Positions 1 through 8,412 of a stretch of 64,000 bases of DNA are shown piece by piece. A model generated the notes under the pieces. It was given only the letters and a program-made list of their open reading frames with translations, was not told the origin of the DNA and made no database searches. A program made the translations under genes and the position numbers. The first letter of the stretch is position 1. Each line of letters starts with the position of its first letter. Origin of the DNA: Rhodococcus sp. KRD197 (lineage in GTDB: Bacteria > Actinomycetota > Actinomycetes > Mycobacteriales > Mycobacteriaceae); NCBI RefSeq assembly GCF_017168235.1, contig NZ_JABFAO010000009.1, positions 1-64,000 of the forward strand, given 5' to 3'.

Positions 1-5
1 CAGAG

Positions 6-122
6 TTACGGCGGCCATAGCGGAGGGGAAACGCCCGGTCCCATTCCGAACCCGGAAGCTAAGCCCTCCAGCGCCGATGGTACTGCACTCGACAGGGTGT
101 GGGAGAGTAGGACACCGCCGAA
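6..122 (+). rRNA. rrf: 5S ribosomal RNA
   Basis: The sequence matches the actinobacterial 5S rRNA pattern: a GGCGGCCATAGCGG 5' part, the universal CCCATTCCGAACCCGGAAG loop region and a 3' strand (GACACCGCCGAAC) that pairs back to the 5' end. A strong terminator follows at once, so this is the last gene of an rRNA operon whose 16S and 23S genes lie upstream of the window. The ends are uncertain by a few bases. Confidence 0.95.
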
Positions 123-133
123 CACAATTTAAG

Positions 134-168
134 AAAAAGGGGACCCACCTTGGTGGGTCCCCTTTTTT
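134..168 (+). terminator. Rho-independent terminator of the rRNA operon
   Basis: A near-perfect hairpin (GGGGACCCACC pairing with GGTGGGTCCCC, very short loop) is followed by a run of six T. It lies about 11 bases after the 5S gene. Confidence 0.9.
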
Positions 169-192
169 GCGTTTTCTACCAGGTATCTGGAA

Positions 193-942
193 TCAGGTAG
201 AACGAACGAGATACGGCTTCCCGAATTGTGTCGCCACTCCCTCCGAGAACAAGACCGAGTCAGGTTGCCTGTCCGCAACTCCGGGGAGGCCCGCCGCCTC
301 GATGAGGCGGTCGGAGCAATGAGTTGATTCAGCGCCCGTGAGTTTCCAGCGACGGTGGACGTTCGGCACGTAGAGGAGTCGGCCGGCGAAAATTGTGTGC
401 AAACCCCAACGGGCTGTGAGGAACTGAGCAAGTGGATCGTCGGACATATCGGTGGTTCCCCGAATGATTCCGAAGTCGGTCGTGGCACCACGGTGTGGAG
501 GGGCGAGGCGTCTGCTGCGGTAGCTGATCGCATCATCGCGCACTTCTGCGGTTATCGAAGCCCAGCGATACGGAATTCGTGCGAGATTGGTCCCGATCAC
601 CACCGCGAGCCGGTTGGCCTCTAGTGAACGGAAGAACACGCCGCGCCGGCCGTCGGCATCTATCGAGTAGAGACGAACGTTGATCTCGTCGAAAGTTCCG
701 AAGTAGGGGACAGGGCAGCCGTAGCCGAGTCCAGCGTCGACCATCTCGAAGCCGATCAGACCCACCCAGGACGAGCCGTCGAACTCGTCGGGCCGGCAAC
801 CAGCGGGGAGGAGCGGCGCGACTGCTTCACTGGGAACTCGCCAGTGCAGAAAGGCCAGGTTTTCCCACCTCTGGTCCATCAGGATCGGTCGCGGCAACTT
901 CGGAGGTCGGGGCCACAGGCGTGGTCCATCGAGTCTGTCCAC
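193..942 (-). CDS. DUF2071 (YqjF-like) protein
   Basis: A protein of about 249 residues of the DUF2071/YqjF family, which has the acetoacetate decarboxylase-like fold and no established function. The N-terminal block MDQRWENLAFLHW followed by LLPAGCRPDEFDG is the family hallmark, and a later segment (FFRSLEANRLAVVIG) matches the conserved core. The frame stays open upstream to 1299, but that extension is Arg/Ser/Pro-rich, lies inside the neighbouring gene and is not credible. I chose the GTG at 942, which keeps the usual LPRPI lead-in; an ATG at 879 is possible. It follows the SIMPL-domain gene by 61 bases on the same strand. Confidence 0.75.
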   Translation of the reverse strand: MDRLDGPRLWPRPPKLPRPILMDQRWENLAFLHWRVPSEAVAPLLPAGCRPDEFDGSSWVGLIGFEMVDAGLGYGCPVPYFGTFDEINVRLYSIDADGRRGVFFRSLEANRLAVVIGTNLARIPYRWASITAEVRDDAISYRSRRLAPPHRGATTDFGIIRGTTDMSDDPLAQFLTARWGLHTIFAGRLLYVPNVHRRWKLTGAESTHCSDRLIEAAGLPGVADRQPDSVLFSEGVATQFGKPYLVRST

Positions 943-1003
943 AGTTCGAGAGTAGGCGTGAATGGGCCGGGAAGGACGAACACGGTCCACAGCGGGCGTT
1001 GTG

Positions 1004-1666
1004 TCAGGTCGCGGTGAAGCGCGCATGAACCTCGGCCCGGAGCGTGATGTCCTGTGGACGCAGCTCGAAGCCCTCCTCCGCTCCCGCGAATGCACGAGCC
1101 GATGCAACGTAGCCCGACTGCGTGGGGCCCACGCCGAGCAGTCCGGGATCGGCGATGGACATCGCTGTGATTGCCGACCGTCCCACGCTCTGGGCATAGA
1201 TGTCGGCCTTCTCGACGGCATCCTGCACAGCGAGAGTTCTGACCTCGCGGATCTTCGCTGCCTGGCTGTCCGCGGCAAGACCCCACTCGAAGTGCCCAAC
1301 TTCTACGCCATCCAGTGCGGACACGGCATAGACGAAGGCATCGATGACGTCTATCTGACCGAACTCGACCATGATCGTCGCGACTGCCTGGTACACGTAC
1401 GGCAGCTGCTCTCCTTCGTGGTTCGACGGACGGTGGCGCGAATGCCTGACCTGATCGAGCGCCCACGAATCGATCGGACCGTGCTCCGGATTGTAGAGCG
1501 GATCGATGAGTCGACTCAGCTCATCGACCAGGCGATGAGCGGGTTCCGCAGCGGCCTCCGCGGAGCGCCCATCCGACCGCACCGTGAGGGCGATAGTGCA
1601 ACGCTCGGGCGCGAATGTCGCGCTGCCCTGACCGACGACCGTGATCTCGACGGTGTTCGATTCCAT
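1004..1666 (-). CDS. SIMPL-domain (DUF541) protein
   Basis: A 220-residue protein. It opens with the typical SIMPL N-terminal strand pattern, VEITVVGQGSATFAPERCTI, and ends with another VEVHARF-type strand. The middle holds the characteristic ALDGVEVGHFEWGL and KIREVRTLAVQDAVEKADIYA segments. SIMPL proteins are small, often envelope-associated proteins of mostly unknown biochemical role. No signal peptide or membrane segment is visible, so this copy is probably cytoplasmic. It sits 70 bases downstream of the HerA-like gene and upstream of the DUF2071 gene, all on the same strand. Confidence 0.8.
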   Translation of the reverse strand: MESNTVEITVVGQGSATFAPERCTIALTVRSDGRSAEAAAEPAHRLVDELSRLIDPLYNPEHGPIDSWALDQVRHSRHRPSNHEGEQLPYVYQAVATIMVEFGQIDVIDAFVYAVSALDGVEVGHFEWGLAADSQAAKIREVRTLAVQDAVEKADIYAQSVGRSAITAMSIADPGLLGVGPTQSGYVASARAFAGAEEGFELRPQDITLRAEVHARFTAT

Positions 1667-1736
1667 GGGTTCGAGTTTCGCACAAAGGTCGTCGCGACCG
1701 CGGCAAAGGCCGTGCCACTCGGCAGATCTGCCAGCA

Positions 1737-4700
1737 TCACGATTCGTGCGGAATCGGGCGGTGTGCGAGCGCGATGACCTCCTCGGCGGTCAGCGGACTG
1801 CTCGGGTGGTAGCTCAGACAGAGAGGGGCCTGGATTTTGCTGAAGCCTTCCCCCTCCACAGCCGCGTAGAACTGGCCGGTCTTCAAACGACCGATATCGG
1901 TGGCCGAGCTGCCCTTTGCCCGTGCCATTTCCTTCGCTGCATCGATTTGCGCAGGGCTGTTGAGGAACCCGAAAAATTGAGTGGCAGCGTTTCCAGGAAT
2001 CTTGTTGTTCAGTCCTTTCGGAGCTTGGGTTGCGAACACCAGTCCGAGACCGTACTTGCGTGCCTGGGATGCGAGCGCAAGGGTGCTTTGCGTACATGCA
2101 GTCATCGCCCCGGATGGCGCCAACGTTTGCGCCTCGTCCATAACGAACAGACCGCCGAGCGGTCGGTCACCCGCCGGGTTCTTCTTGACCCACGCGAATA
2201 ACGCCATCTGCAGTTGGTTCACGAAACTCTGACGTTGTTCGTCGGACGGTAGGCCAACCATGCTGATCACCGATATGCGCGCGCGTTTGCCGGCCGATGG
2301 AGTGAGCAGCAATCCTGGGTCGACCGGAGTCCCCTCGCCCCCGAACATCGGGTCGTTCACCATTGAGGCGCGTAGGTTCTGGGCGATATCGGCTGCGATC
2401 TTCTCGGAGTTCTCGAGCCCGCTTATGTAGTCGGGAAGCTCGGACAGCAGGTCGATGAACTGAACGAGGCTGCTTCCTGAGTTGCTACCGAAGTGTTCCA
2501 GGGCCTGGCGAAGTACTGCCTGCGCTTGACTGGCCTTGGCAGTCTTACCGGCTATGAGGGCGCGCGGTGCCAGCGTTGCGACAGCAGAATCGATTGCTTC
2601 CCCGAACTCGTCAGGGAAATCCAGGACGCTCGTGAAGTCGGGCAGAGGTTGGAAACTGAGTGGCCGTCCGGCCGTCCGTCGAGGTGTCCAGATGACCACC
2701 TCGGTATTTGCGTGATACTCCGCAGCTCTGTGTGTCTCGGCGCTGTCCCAGTGCGCCGGCGGGGTCGGCCAAGTCGATCCAAGCCTGGCGAGGTCGTTGT
2801 TCGGGTCGAGCACGATCGCAGAAACTCCGCGTAGCGCACACTCCTCGACCAAACGCCGAATGAGGACAGTCTTGCCCGAGCCTGAGCCCGCGAAGATTGC
2901 CGTGTGCTTACGCAGCGCTTCGAGGTCGACATGGAGTTTCCCGTCGCTGTCGATCCGGTTTCCGAGCGGGACAGAATGTGGATCGACAAGTGGCTGGGGA
3001 TCCGTCGAAGGTGCGGTGTCCTGCTGCGCACCGTTCGTCTCGGGCACCGCGGGGGTCTTGTCTGGCTGGGGATCCGGAACTGGGAACAGCCCCGAGCCAA
3101 GGTCGGTCTCGTCGCTCAACGCGTCGACGAGAACCTTGATCTGGTGAGCCGGACGTCGAGACGTCAGCCATGCATCGAGCTGCGGTGAGCCTTCGTCCAG
3201 CATGCCGATTAGTGCCGACAGTGACGCCAGTTCATCCTCGGACACACTCAGCGTGCGCCCGCCTGCCTGTTCGAAATCGTTGACCGCCTGGGCAGTTTTA
3301 GGGCCCTTCGACCACGGAACGTTTCGAATGACGAAGAGCTTGCGACGGGAAATCCCGGTGTGCAGTCCTGCAGTTGTACATGCGGCACGGAGGCGGTTCA
3401 GAACCGCAACTGCGCTTTCCGACGCGATGGCGCGGAAAGCCCAGTGCTGCTCGTCCTCGGTCGCAGGGTCGAGCTTCTGGCGCAGCCGTGCGTGTAGGGC
3501 AGGCTTCGCACTCGGCAGGTTGTCGAGCGAAAAGGCGTCGCCTATGCCGCCGAGTTCCTTAATCCATGCCGTGAGACCGGCTGAGAGCAGGGGCGGCATG
3601 AACTTGTCCTCGAACTTGTGGCTCGTAGGGAGGTTCGTATTCGCCTCCTTCTTCAACTCTTCGAACCTGATATCGAGAACAGCGAGCTCTGATTCGTCTT
3701 CTCTACCCTCATCTGTGTATCCGTGATCGCCGACGAGATCGGTGAGTTCCGAGACTGTGCCTGTCTCCAAACAGCGGCGGATGTGCTTGTCCACATTGAT
3801 CATCAGTTGCCGCGGTGTTATGCCCTCGGCCGCGGCGAACGCGCTTTTCGAGACAGGCCAGGTCGGATGAGGTGGCTCGAAGCCGACCGAACCGTACTTG
3901 GCCTGAAAACGTCTGGTCAGGATGTCCTCGGCTATGGAGCCTCTCGGGAGTCCCTTCAGTACAGGCGTGAGTCGAAAACGGTCGCTGACGGTACGGCTGG
4001 CACGATCTTGGATCAACTCCCACACGCTCGGCAGGCACGCCACGACCGAAGCTGTACGTCCCAAGTTTTCGCGAAGGGCCATCAACCCGTGGGCGACCTG
4101 TTCGATGACGAGATTGTCCGAGGATTCGATGTCGCTCGGTGCGTTGGTTGCGGAACGGGACTGCGCGAGCAGGGTATCGATCTGGTCCACGGCAAGTACC
4201 GACGGGCCCGTAGCTGCGAGCAGCCGCGAAATATCTCTCACCACCTGTTGGGGCGTCAGCACCGCTTGCTGGATTCCCCAGTGTTCCCGAGATCCCGTCT
4301 GTGCTTCATCGATCGATTGAAGGAACGCATTGCCGACGTCCAGCACGCTCAAATCTGTTGTGGCATAGAGCGTCAGTGCGCGCAGGGTCGACTGGCTTTG
4401 GTTGATCAGTCGCGGATGAACCGCGTGGACTGCGCTGACGAACTTGTCGAGCGTTTCGGGGGTGAGCTTGTCTTCGCCGATGATGGCTCGACGTTCCGCT
4501 CTGGTGATACGCGTGATCGACGCCAAGCGCCACAGAAACAATTTGAGCTGTGTGTCCTGTTCGGGTGCAGGTCGCGTGAGATCGTCCAGCATCCCGACCA
4601 GTGTCGTCTGCCAGAAGGTCGTCGCGTCGAGCAAACCGATCAGGAAGAAGTACCCGCCGCTCGCTTGAACTCGTTCACGTACCTGACCGAGCAAGTGCGT

Positions 4701-4916
4701 CTTTCCGGACCCCGCGGTGCCGCGAAGTGCGACACCGATCGGACTTGCGTCAGCGCTGGCTTCTGCGTCGTCGAATGCCTCGAGAACCAGGTTCAATGCG
4801 GTGTCGTGAAGCGAGTGCGCATGGAGTTCGGATTGCGAACGCCAGACGTCGTCGGGCGTGGGAGCCCAGTTGAGTCGTATCGACCGCAGCGCCTTGCGCT
4901 CGAGGTCCTTCATCAT
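1737..4916 (-). CDS. Two-ATPase protein: N-terminal AAA plus C-terminal HerA/DUF87 motor
   Basis: A 1059-residue protein with two P-loop modules. The first has Walker A GTAGSGKT at about residues 66-73 and Walker B LAVDQID at about 241-247, followed by VVACLPSVWEL, resembling Orc1/Cdc6- or STAND-type ATPases. The second has Walker A GSGSGKT at about 677-683, the DUF87 signature VLDPNND at about 702-708, Walker B LFVMDEAQTLAP at about 923-934, and LVFATQAPKGLN, all typical of HerA/FtsK-like DNA translocases. A Pro/Gln/Asp-rich linker (about 612-650) joins the halves. The ATG overlaps the stop of the upstream winged-helix gene (ATGA), so it is translationally coupled to it and to the nuclease gene before that. 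By family it should be a DNA-translocating or remodelling motor. The exact system is not one I recognise. Confidence 0.85.
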   Translation of the reverse strand: MMKDLERKALRSIRLNWAPTPDDVWRSQSELHAHSLHDTALNLVLEAFDDAEASADASPIGVALRGTAGSGKTHLLGQVRERVQASGGYFFLIGLLDATTFWQTTLVGMLDDLTRPAPEQDTQLKLFLWRLASITRITRAERRAIIGEDKLTPETLDKFVSAVHAVHPRLINQSQSTLRALTLYATTDLSVLDVGNAFLQSIDEAQTGSREHWGIQQAVLTPQQVVRDISRLLAATGPSVLAVDQIDTLLAQSRSATNAPSDIESSDNLVIEQVAHGLMALRENLGRTASVVACLPSVWELIQDRASRTVSDRFRLTPVLKGLPRGSIAEDILTRRFQAKYGSVGFEPPHPTWPVSKSAFAAAEGITPRQLMINVDKHIRRCLETGTVSELTDLVGDHGYTDEGREDESELAVLDIRFEELKKEANTNLPTSHKFEDKFMPPLLSAGLTAWIKELGGIGDAFSLDNLPSAKPALHARLRQKLDPATEDEQHWAFRAIASESAVAVLNRLRAACTTAGLHTGISRRKLFVIRNVPWSKGPKTAQAVNDFEQAGGRTLSVSEDELASLSALIGMLDEGSPQLDAWLTSRRPAHQIKVLVDALSDETDLGSGLFPVPDPQPDKTPAVPETNGAQQDTAPSTDPQPLVDPHSVPLGNRIDSDGKLHVDLEALRKHTAIFAGSGSGKTVLIRRLVEECALRGVSAIVLDPNNDLARLGSTWPTPPAHWDSAETHRAAEYHANTEVVIWTPRRTAGRPLSFQPLPDFTSVLDFPDEFGEAIDSAVATLAPRALIAGKTAKASQAQAVLRQALEHFGSNSGSSLVQFIDLLSELPDYISGLENSEKIAADIAQNLRASMVNDPMFGGEGTPVDPGLLLTPSAGKRARISVISMVGLPSDEQRQSFVNQLQMALFAWVKKNPAGDRPLGGLFVMDEAQTLAPSGAMTACTQSTLALASQARKYGLGLVFATQAPKGLNNKIPGNAATQFFGFLNSPAQIDAAKEMARAKGSSATDIGRLKTGQFYAAVEGEGFSKIQAPLCLSYHPSSPLTAEEVIALAHRPIPHES

Positions 4917-5581
4917 CCCTCGATTGCGATCAGGTGGACTGGCTGGCCGGCGATCGTGATGGCGGAACTTCGAACGGAGTCCTCCAACGCCTTCTGGTTC
5001 TCCTCCGCTATCAGACTGACGTCATCGATCCTGTACATCTCGCCAAGCGCTCTGTCCAGCTTCGGTTTCGGTACGCCGGGTAGGGCTGAACGAATGTCTC
5101 GGATGGTGACCCAGGCGCCCTTTCTGGGAGCAAGGTCGGCGTACGCCGTACGGACAAGAGTCTCGATGCTTGTGCCTACGGGGGCGGCAACCGTTGCAGC
5201 AGGAGTCAAGATCTCGGTGCTGTCAGGGGCCGGTTCGTCGATGCGGAAAACGTCCGACGGGCGGAGGTCGCGTCTATCCAGGAATCGCTGGAGCCCCGCC
5301 AGGATTGTGTACGTTCCCTTGGCCTGCGGTGTTGCGCGCGGAGGTGGTCCGCTCTTGAGTTCCCGGGCGCATGCGGCCCAGCCCTTGTCGGTGAGGGAGT
5401 GGACCATCGGCTTCCTGCTGTAGTCCGTCTCAATCAATCGAAGGTTGTTCAGGCGTGTGCGATGATCCTTCTTCAATTCGGGACCGAGTTCTTTGAGACG
5501 AGTGTTCGACGTCTCTTCGGCCTGAGCCATGAGCACCAGGAGTATCAGCCTCTCGGTGCCGGTCAGTTCGTCACTCGCCAC
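4913..5581 (-). CDS. Double winged-helix protein of the HerA/nuclease operon
   Basis: A 222-residue protein of no family I can name. Residues 5-70 look like a MarR/PadR-type winged helix (LTGTERLILLVLMAQAEE, then LNNLRLIET and LTDKGW). Residues 145-220 look like a second winged helix (WVTIRDIRSALPGV, LDRALGEMYRIDDV, closing ITIAGQPVHLIAIEG). A charged and Pro/Ala-rich linker separates them. The GTG start overlaps the upstream nuclease gene by 11 bases and the TGA overlaps the HerA-like ATG. It probably acts as an adaptor or DNA-contacting subunit between the nuclease and the ATPase; a regulatory role is the alternative. Confidence 0.65.
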   Translation of the reverse strand: MASDELTGTERLILLVLMAQAEETSNTRLKELGPELKKDHRTRLNNLRLIETDYSRKPMVHSLTDKGWAACARELKSGPPPRATPQAKGTYTILAGLQRFLDRRDLRPSDVFRIDEPAPDSTEILTPAATVAAPVGTSIETLVRTAYADLAPRKGAWVTIRDIRSALPGVPKPKLDRALGEMYRIDDVSLIAEENQKALEDSVRSSAITIAGQPVHLIAIEG

Positions 5582-6812
5582 GGGGTGTCCCTTCGATTTG
5601 TGCAGTGCGGGCGGTCGACTCCCGCTTGATCTTGATGTACTTCTCGATTGCGGAGACTACAGCTGTCACGTCGTCGAGGATCTGTGCGTTGGTGAAGCGC
5701 AGCACCGCGTAGCCATCCAACTGCAGCACGACGTCGCGTTGGTGATCGCGCGCGAACTTGACCGGATGGCGATGTTCGTCGCCGTCGACTTCGACGACGC
5801 ACTTTTCGCCTGGCCATCTGAGATCCACCACGATGCGTTCGTGCAGCGAGGTGGCCTGGAAGGGTTGATTCCACTCGCGGCCGGACGCCCACTCGCAGGT
5901 GGCAAGGACCTTTTCGAGCTTCTTCTCTGCTGTGCTGCCTGGATGGGGTTTACCTGCGAGAGCGGGAATGTGAATACGCTGGTCGGTGAACTTGGACGAC
6001 TCAAGCACACGGTCGATCGATATGTCGACTACTCGGATGTGGTCCGAAATCATGTCATCGGGACTGACGATCCACACTGCGAACCCGCCACTGTTCGCCA
6101 GCCACATGCACCCGGCAATCAACTGCGAGTGTTGATAGCTACTCTGACCGGCCTCGACGCTCAGCACCAGCGCGACCGATCGACGGTGGTAGGTGTCAGC
6201 CAGCAGGCGTCGCAGACCCTCTGCTCGGGTTTGATCTATGAATTCTCGACCGATGGGCCTGCCGCGCAGTGCGGACTCCGTCATCGCGGTCACGAACGGA
6301 CCGAAGTGCTCCGAGGTCGATGCCAGCTCGAGCGAGAGTCTTCGTGACGCGAGAAGGTCGAGACGGTTGGGGCCTTCTAAATAATCCCCGCCGGGAAGCC
6401 AGGTAGGAAAGGAATCACGAACAGCAGTTTCCAGGTTGTCGAGAACTGTGGTGACTACGCCGCGCTGCGATACGACATCGACGAGGTGGATCGTCGCCAC
6501 GGCTGGCGCATCGTGTGGAAGAGGATCGAGAGAGACTGCGATGTGGTGGGCGTCGGCGCCGCGTAGCACCACTGCTCGACTGTCCGGCAGTCGCGCGTAC
6601 CACGGCGTTTCGTGCCGTGTTTTCAACGAACCCTCCACGTCGAATTCGAAGCCGACATGCACGGGCACTGCCGAGTTCGATGCACGAACGTCTTGCTCAG
6701 ATTGAACATCCCGATCATCTTGGCACGCTGGCTGACCCCGCGCAGGAAGCGAAGTGGGACCAAGGCGGCTCAACTGCATCGTTGCTGCACAGGGCCGTTC
6801 AAGTTCATTCAT
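5571..6812 (-). CDS. DUF559/Vsr-like PD-(D/E)XK nuclease protein
   Basis: A protein of about 413 residues. The C-terminal 110 residues form a DUF559-type domain related to very-short-patch-repair endonucleases: a helix with EKKLEKVL, then VVDLRWP (Asp330), VVEVDGDEHRH (Glu341, Asp343), DHQRDVVLQLDGYAVLRF and NAQILDD. This is the PD-(D/E)XK core with its metal ligands in place. The N-terminal 290 residues are not recognised. The first 45 or so residues are of poor quality and the true start may be a GTG near 6662-6668 (VPVHVGFEF); 6812 is the longest choice. It is first in the three-gene operon and is divergent from the polymerase gene, with a palindromic repeat between them. Confidence 0.7.
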   Translation of the reverse strand: MNELERPCAATMQLSRLGPTSLPARGQPACQDDRDVQSEQDVRASNSAVPVHVGFEFDVEGSLKTRHETPWYARLPDSRAVVLRGADAHHIAVSLDPLPHDAPAVATIHLVDVVSQRGVVTTVLDNLETAVRDSFPTWLPGGDYLEGPNRLDLLASRRLSLELASTSEHFGPFVTAMTESALRGRPIGREFIDQTRAEGLRRLLADTYHRRSVALVLSVEAGQSSYQHSQLIAGCMWLANSGGFAVWIVSPDDMISDHIRVVDISIDRVLESSKFTDQRIHIPALAGKPHPGSTAEKKLEKVLATCEWASGREWNQPFQATSLHERIVVDLRWPGEKCVVEVDGDEHRHPVKFARDHQRDVVLQLDGYAVLRFTNAQILDDVTAVVSAIEKYIKIKRESTARTAQIEGTPRGE

Positions 6813-6842
6813 ACGGATGACCAGGGCAGCGTCTTCCGCTGA

Positions 6843-6916
6843 CCCTCCCGCCGAGATCGAAGTTGTGTCTCGAAAACGCCCGATTCCTGGTCGTAACCTC
6901 GATCTCGGCGGGAGGG
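6843..6916. repeat. Intergenic palindromic repeat, copy 1
   Basis: Two 22-base arms (6843-6864 and 6895-6916) are inverted repeats with one mismatch. Their core is CGCCGAGATCGA on the left and TCGATCTCGGCG on the right, with a 30-base centre between them. A related palindrome with the same core lies at 60096-60156. The element sits between the divergent nuclease operon and the polymerase gene, where it could also act as a transcription or topology barrier. Confidence 0.8.
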
Positions 6917-6934
6917 GTGCAGCACAATGGCTCC

Positions 6935-7999
6935 ATGACCACTGCGCCGCGCCGACGGTGGGTGCTGCATGTGGATCTGGACCAGTTCATCGCCGCGGTC
7001 GAGGTCCTTCGTCATCCGGAACTCGCGGGTAAGCCGATTGTCGTCGGGGGCAGGGGAGACCCGACCGAGCGAGGCGTGGTCTCGACGGCGTCGTACGAGG
7101 CACGAGAGTTCGGCGTCGGATCCGGGATGCCCCTGCGTGTTGCGGCGAAGAAGCTGCCAGATGCGATTTTTCTGCCCGTCGACGGTGATGCGTACAACGC
7201 GGCGTCGAACACCGTCATAGACGCCTTGCGCAGCCTGGACGTGGTGGTCGAGGTGATGGGCTGGGACGAGGCATTTCTCGGAGTCGAGACCGAGGATCCT
7301 GTGCGGTTCGCTCGGCGGGTACACGACACCGTCTTCGAGGCGTCGAGGTTGCACTGCTCGGTCGGTATCGGCGACAACAAGTTGCGGGCGAAGATCGCCA
7401 CAGACTTCGGGAAGCCGCAGGGCATCTACACCCTCACGAAGGACAACTGGTTCGAGATCATGGGGGAGCGTTCGACCGATTCGCTGTGGGGTATCGGCAA
7501 GAAGACGGCCAAGAAGCTTGCATCGATCGGGATCGAGACGGTTGCGGAGTTGGCGGCCACGGACGATGAGGTGCTGGCCGCTGCTTTCGGACCGAAGACC
7601 GGCCCGTGGATTGCATCGAAGGGGCGCGGCGTCGACCTGTCGCCGGTATCCGCAGAGCCATGGGTGGCGCGCTCACACAGCCGCGAAACGACCTTTCAGA
7701 GCGACCTCGAAGACTGGAACGACGTCACTGAGGAAGTACGACGCCTCGCGATGCGGGTGCGGGAGGATCTTCTCGCCGAGGATCGCTGCGCAGTTCGAGT
7801 CACCCTCAAAGTGCGGTACGCGCCGTTCGAAACTCACACCACCACAGCGCCGCTGCCGGAGCCGACTTTCGATCCGGCGGTGATCTCCGATGCTGCCGTG
7901 GCACTGGTCGATCGGTTCGACCACTCACGCGCTGTCAGATTGATGGGGGTTCGGCTCGAAATGACCCCGCCGGATGCGAAGAACAGTGAGCAGGCTTAG
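6935..7999 (+). CDS. dinB: Y-family DNA polymerase (DinB2-like)
   Basis: A 354-residue Y-family polymerase that copies damaged templates at low fidelity. Catalytic acidic residues are present in LHVDLDQFIAAVE near the N-terminus and in GWDEAFLG at about residue 110; a helix-hairpin-helix segment (LWGIGKKTAKKLASIGIETV) follows. The residue at the steric-gate position, normally Phe or Tyr, is Ile here (DQFI). Mycobacterial DinB2 has Leu there and readily inserts ribonucleotides, so this protein is probably of the DinB2 type. I saw no obvious C-terminal beta-clamp motif. I chose the ATG at 6935 because upstream codons lie inside the palindromic repeat. Its end overlaps the convergent CoA-binding gene by four bases. 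Confidence 0.9.
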   Translation: MTTAPRRRWVLHVDLDQFIAAVEVLRHPELAGKPIVVGGRGDPTERGVVSTASYEAREFGVGSGMPLRVAAKKLPDAIFLPVDGDAYNAASNTVIDALRSLDVVVEVMGWDEAFLGVETEDPVRFARRVHDTVFEASRLHCSVGIGDNKLRAKIATDFGKPQGIYTLTKDNWFEIMGERSTDSLWGIGKKTAKKLASIGIETVAELAATDDEVLAAAFGPKTGPWIASKGRGVDLSPVSAEPWVARSHSRETTFQSDLEDWNDVTEEVRRLAMRVREDLLAEDRCAVRVTLKVRYAPFETHTTTAPLPEPTFDPAVISDAAVALVDRFDHSRAVRLMGVRLEMTPPDAKNSEQA

Positions 8000-8403
8000 C
8001 GGCGACGCCACTGTATTGCCGGGCAGGTGTCCATGATCATCGGCACGCCTGCAGCGATGGTTCGATCGAATGCGGCCTCGTCGATGACACCGAGTTGAAA
8101 CCACACACCTTTGGCGCCGATGGCGACGGCTTCGTCGGCGAACTGGCCGGCGGAGTCGGACCTGCGAAACACATCGACGACGTCGATGGGAAACGGAACA
8201 TCTTTCAGGCTGGCGTAGCCCTGTTCGCCGAGGACTGTCGGGGCGCTGGGATGAATGGGCACGATTTTCTTGCCGTGCTCCTGCAATACCGTAGCGATTT
8301 CGTAGGCGGTCTTGGAGGGGTCGCCCGATAGCCCTACGATCGCCCACGTGTCGAGTCGGTCGAGCATGAGGTTCACTGACTCGGGTTCCTGCCATGACGT
8401 CAT
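7996..8403 (-). CDS. CoA-binding (YccU-like Rossmann) protein
   Basis: A 135-residue single-domain Rossmann protein of the CoA-binding family. The N-terminal WAIVGLSGDPSKTAYEIATVLQEHG is the nucleotide-binding loop and helix, followed by IVPIHPSAPTVLGEQGYASL and VDVVDVFRRSD, then the C-terminal GVWFQLGV and PMIMDTCPAIQ motifs. Such proteins resemble the CoA-binding domain of succinyl-CoA synthetase, but their role is unknown. No good ribosome binding site is visible before the ATG. It converges on dinB with a four-base overlap. Confidence 0.85.
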   Translation of the reverse strand: MTSWQEPESVNLMLDRLDTWAIVGLSGDPSKTAYEIATVLQEHGKKIVPIHPSAPTVLGEQGYASLKDVPFPIDVVDVFRRSDSAGQFADEAVAIGAKGVWFQLGVIDEAAFDRTIAAGVPMIMDTCPAIQWRRR

Positions 8404-8412
8404 ATCTAAAAG

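Noticed and set aside
77..322. Small open frame overlapping the 5S rRNA and terminator
   Set aside because: It lies in a structural RNA and its terminator and has no ribosome binding site.
193..1299. Long N-terminal extension of the DUF2071 gene
   Set aside because: The first 119 residues lie antisense-frame within the SIMPL gene and are Arg/Ser/Pro-rich, with no family similarity.
3723..5423. 566-residue plus-strand open frame opposite the HerA-like gene
   Set aside because: It is Arg/Cys-rich, crosses two real minus-strand genes and shows no domain; high-GC antisense frames are commonly open.
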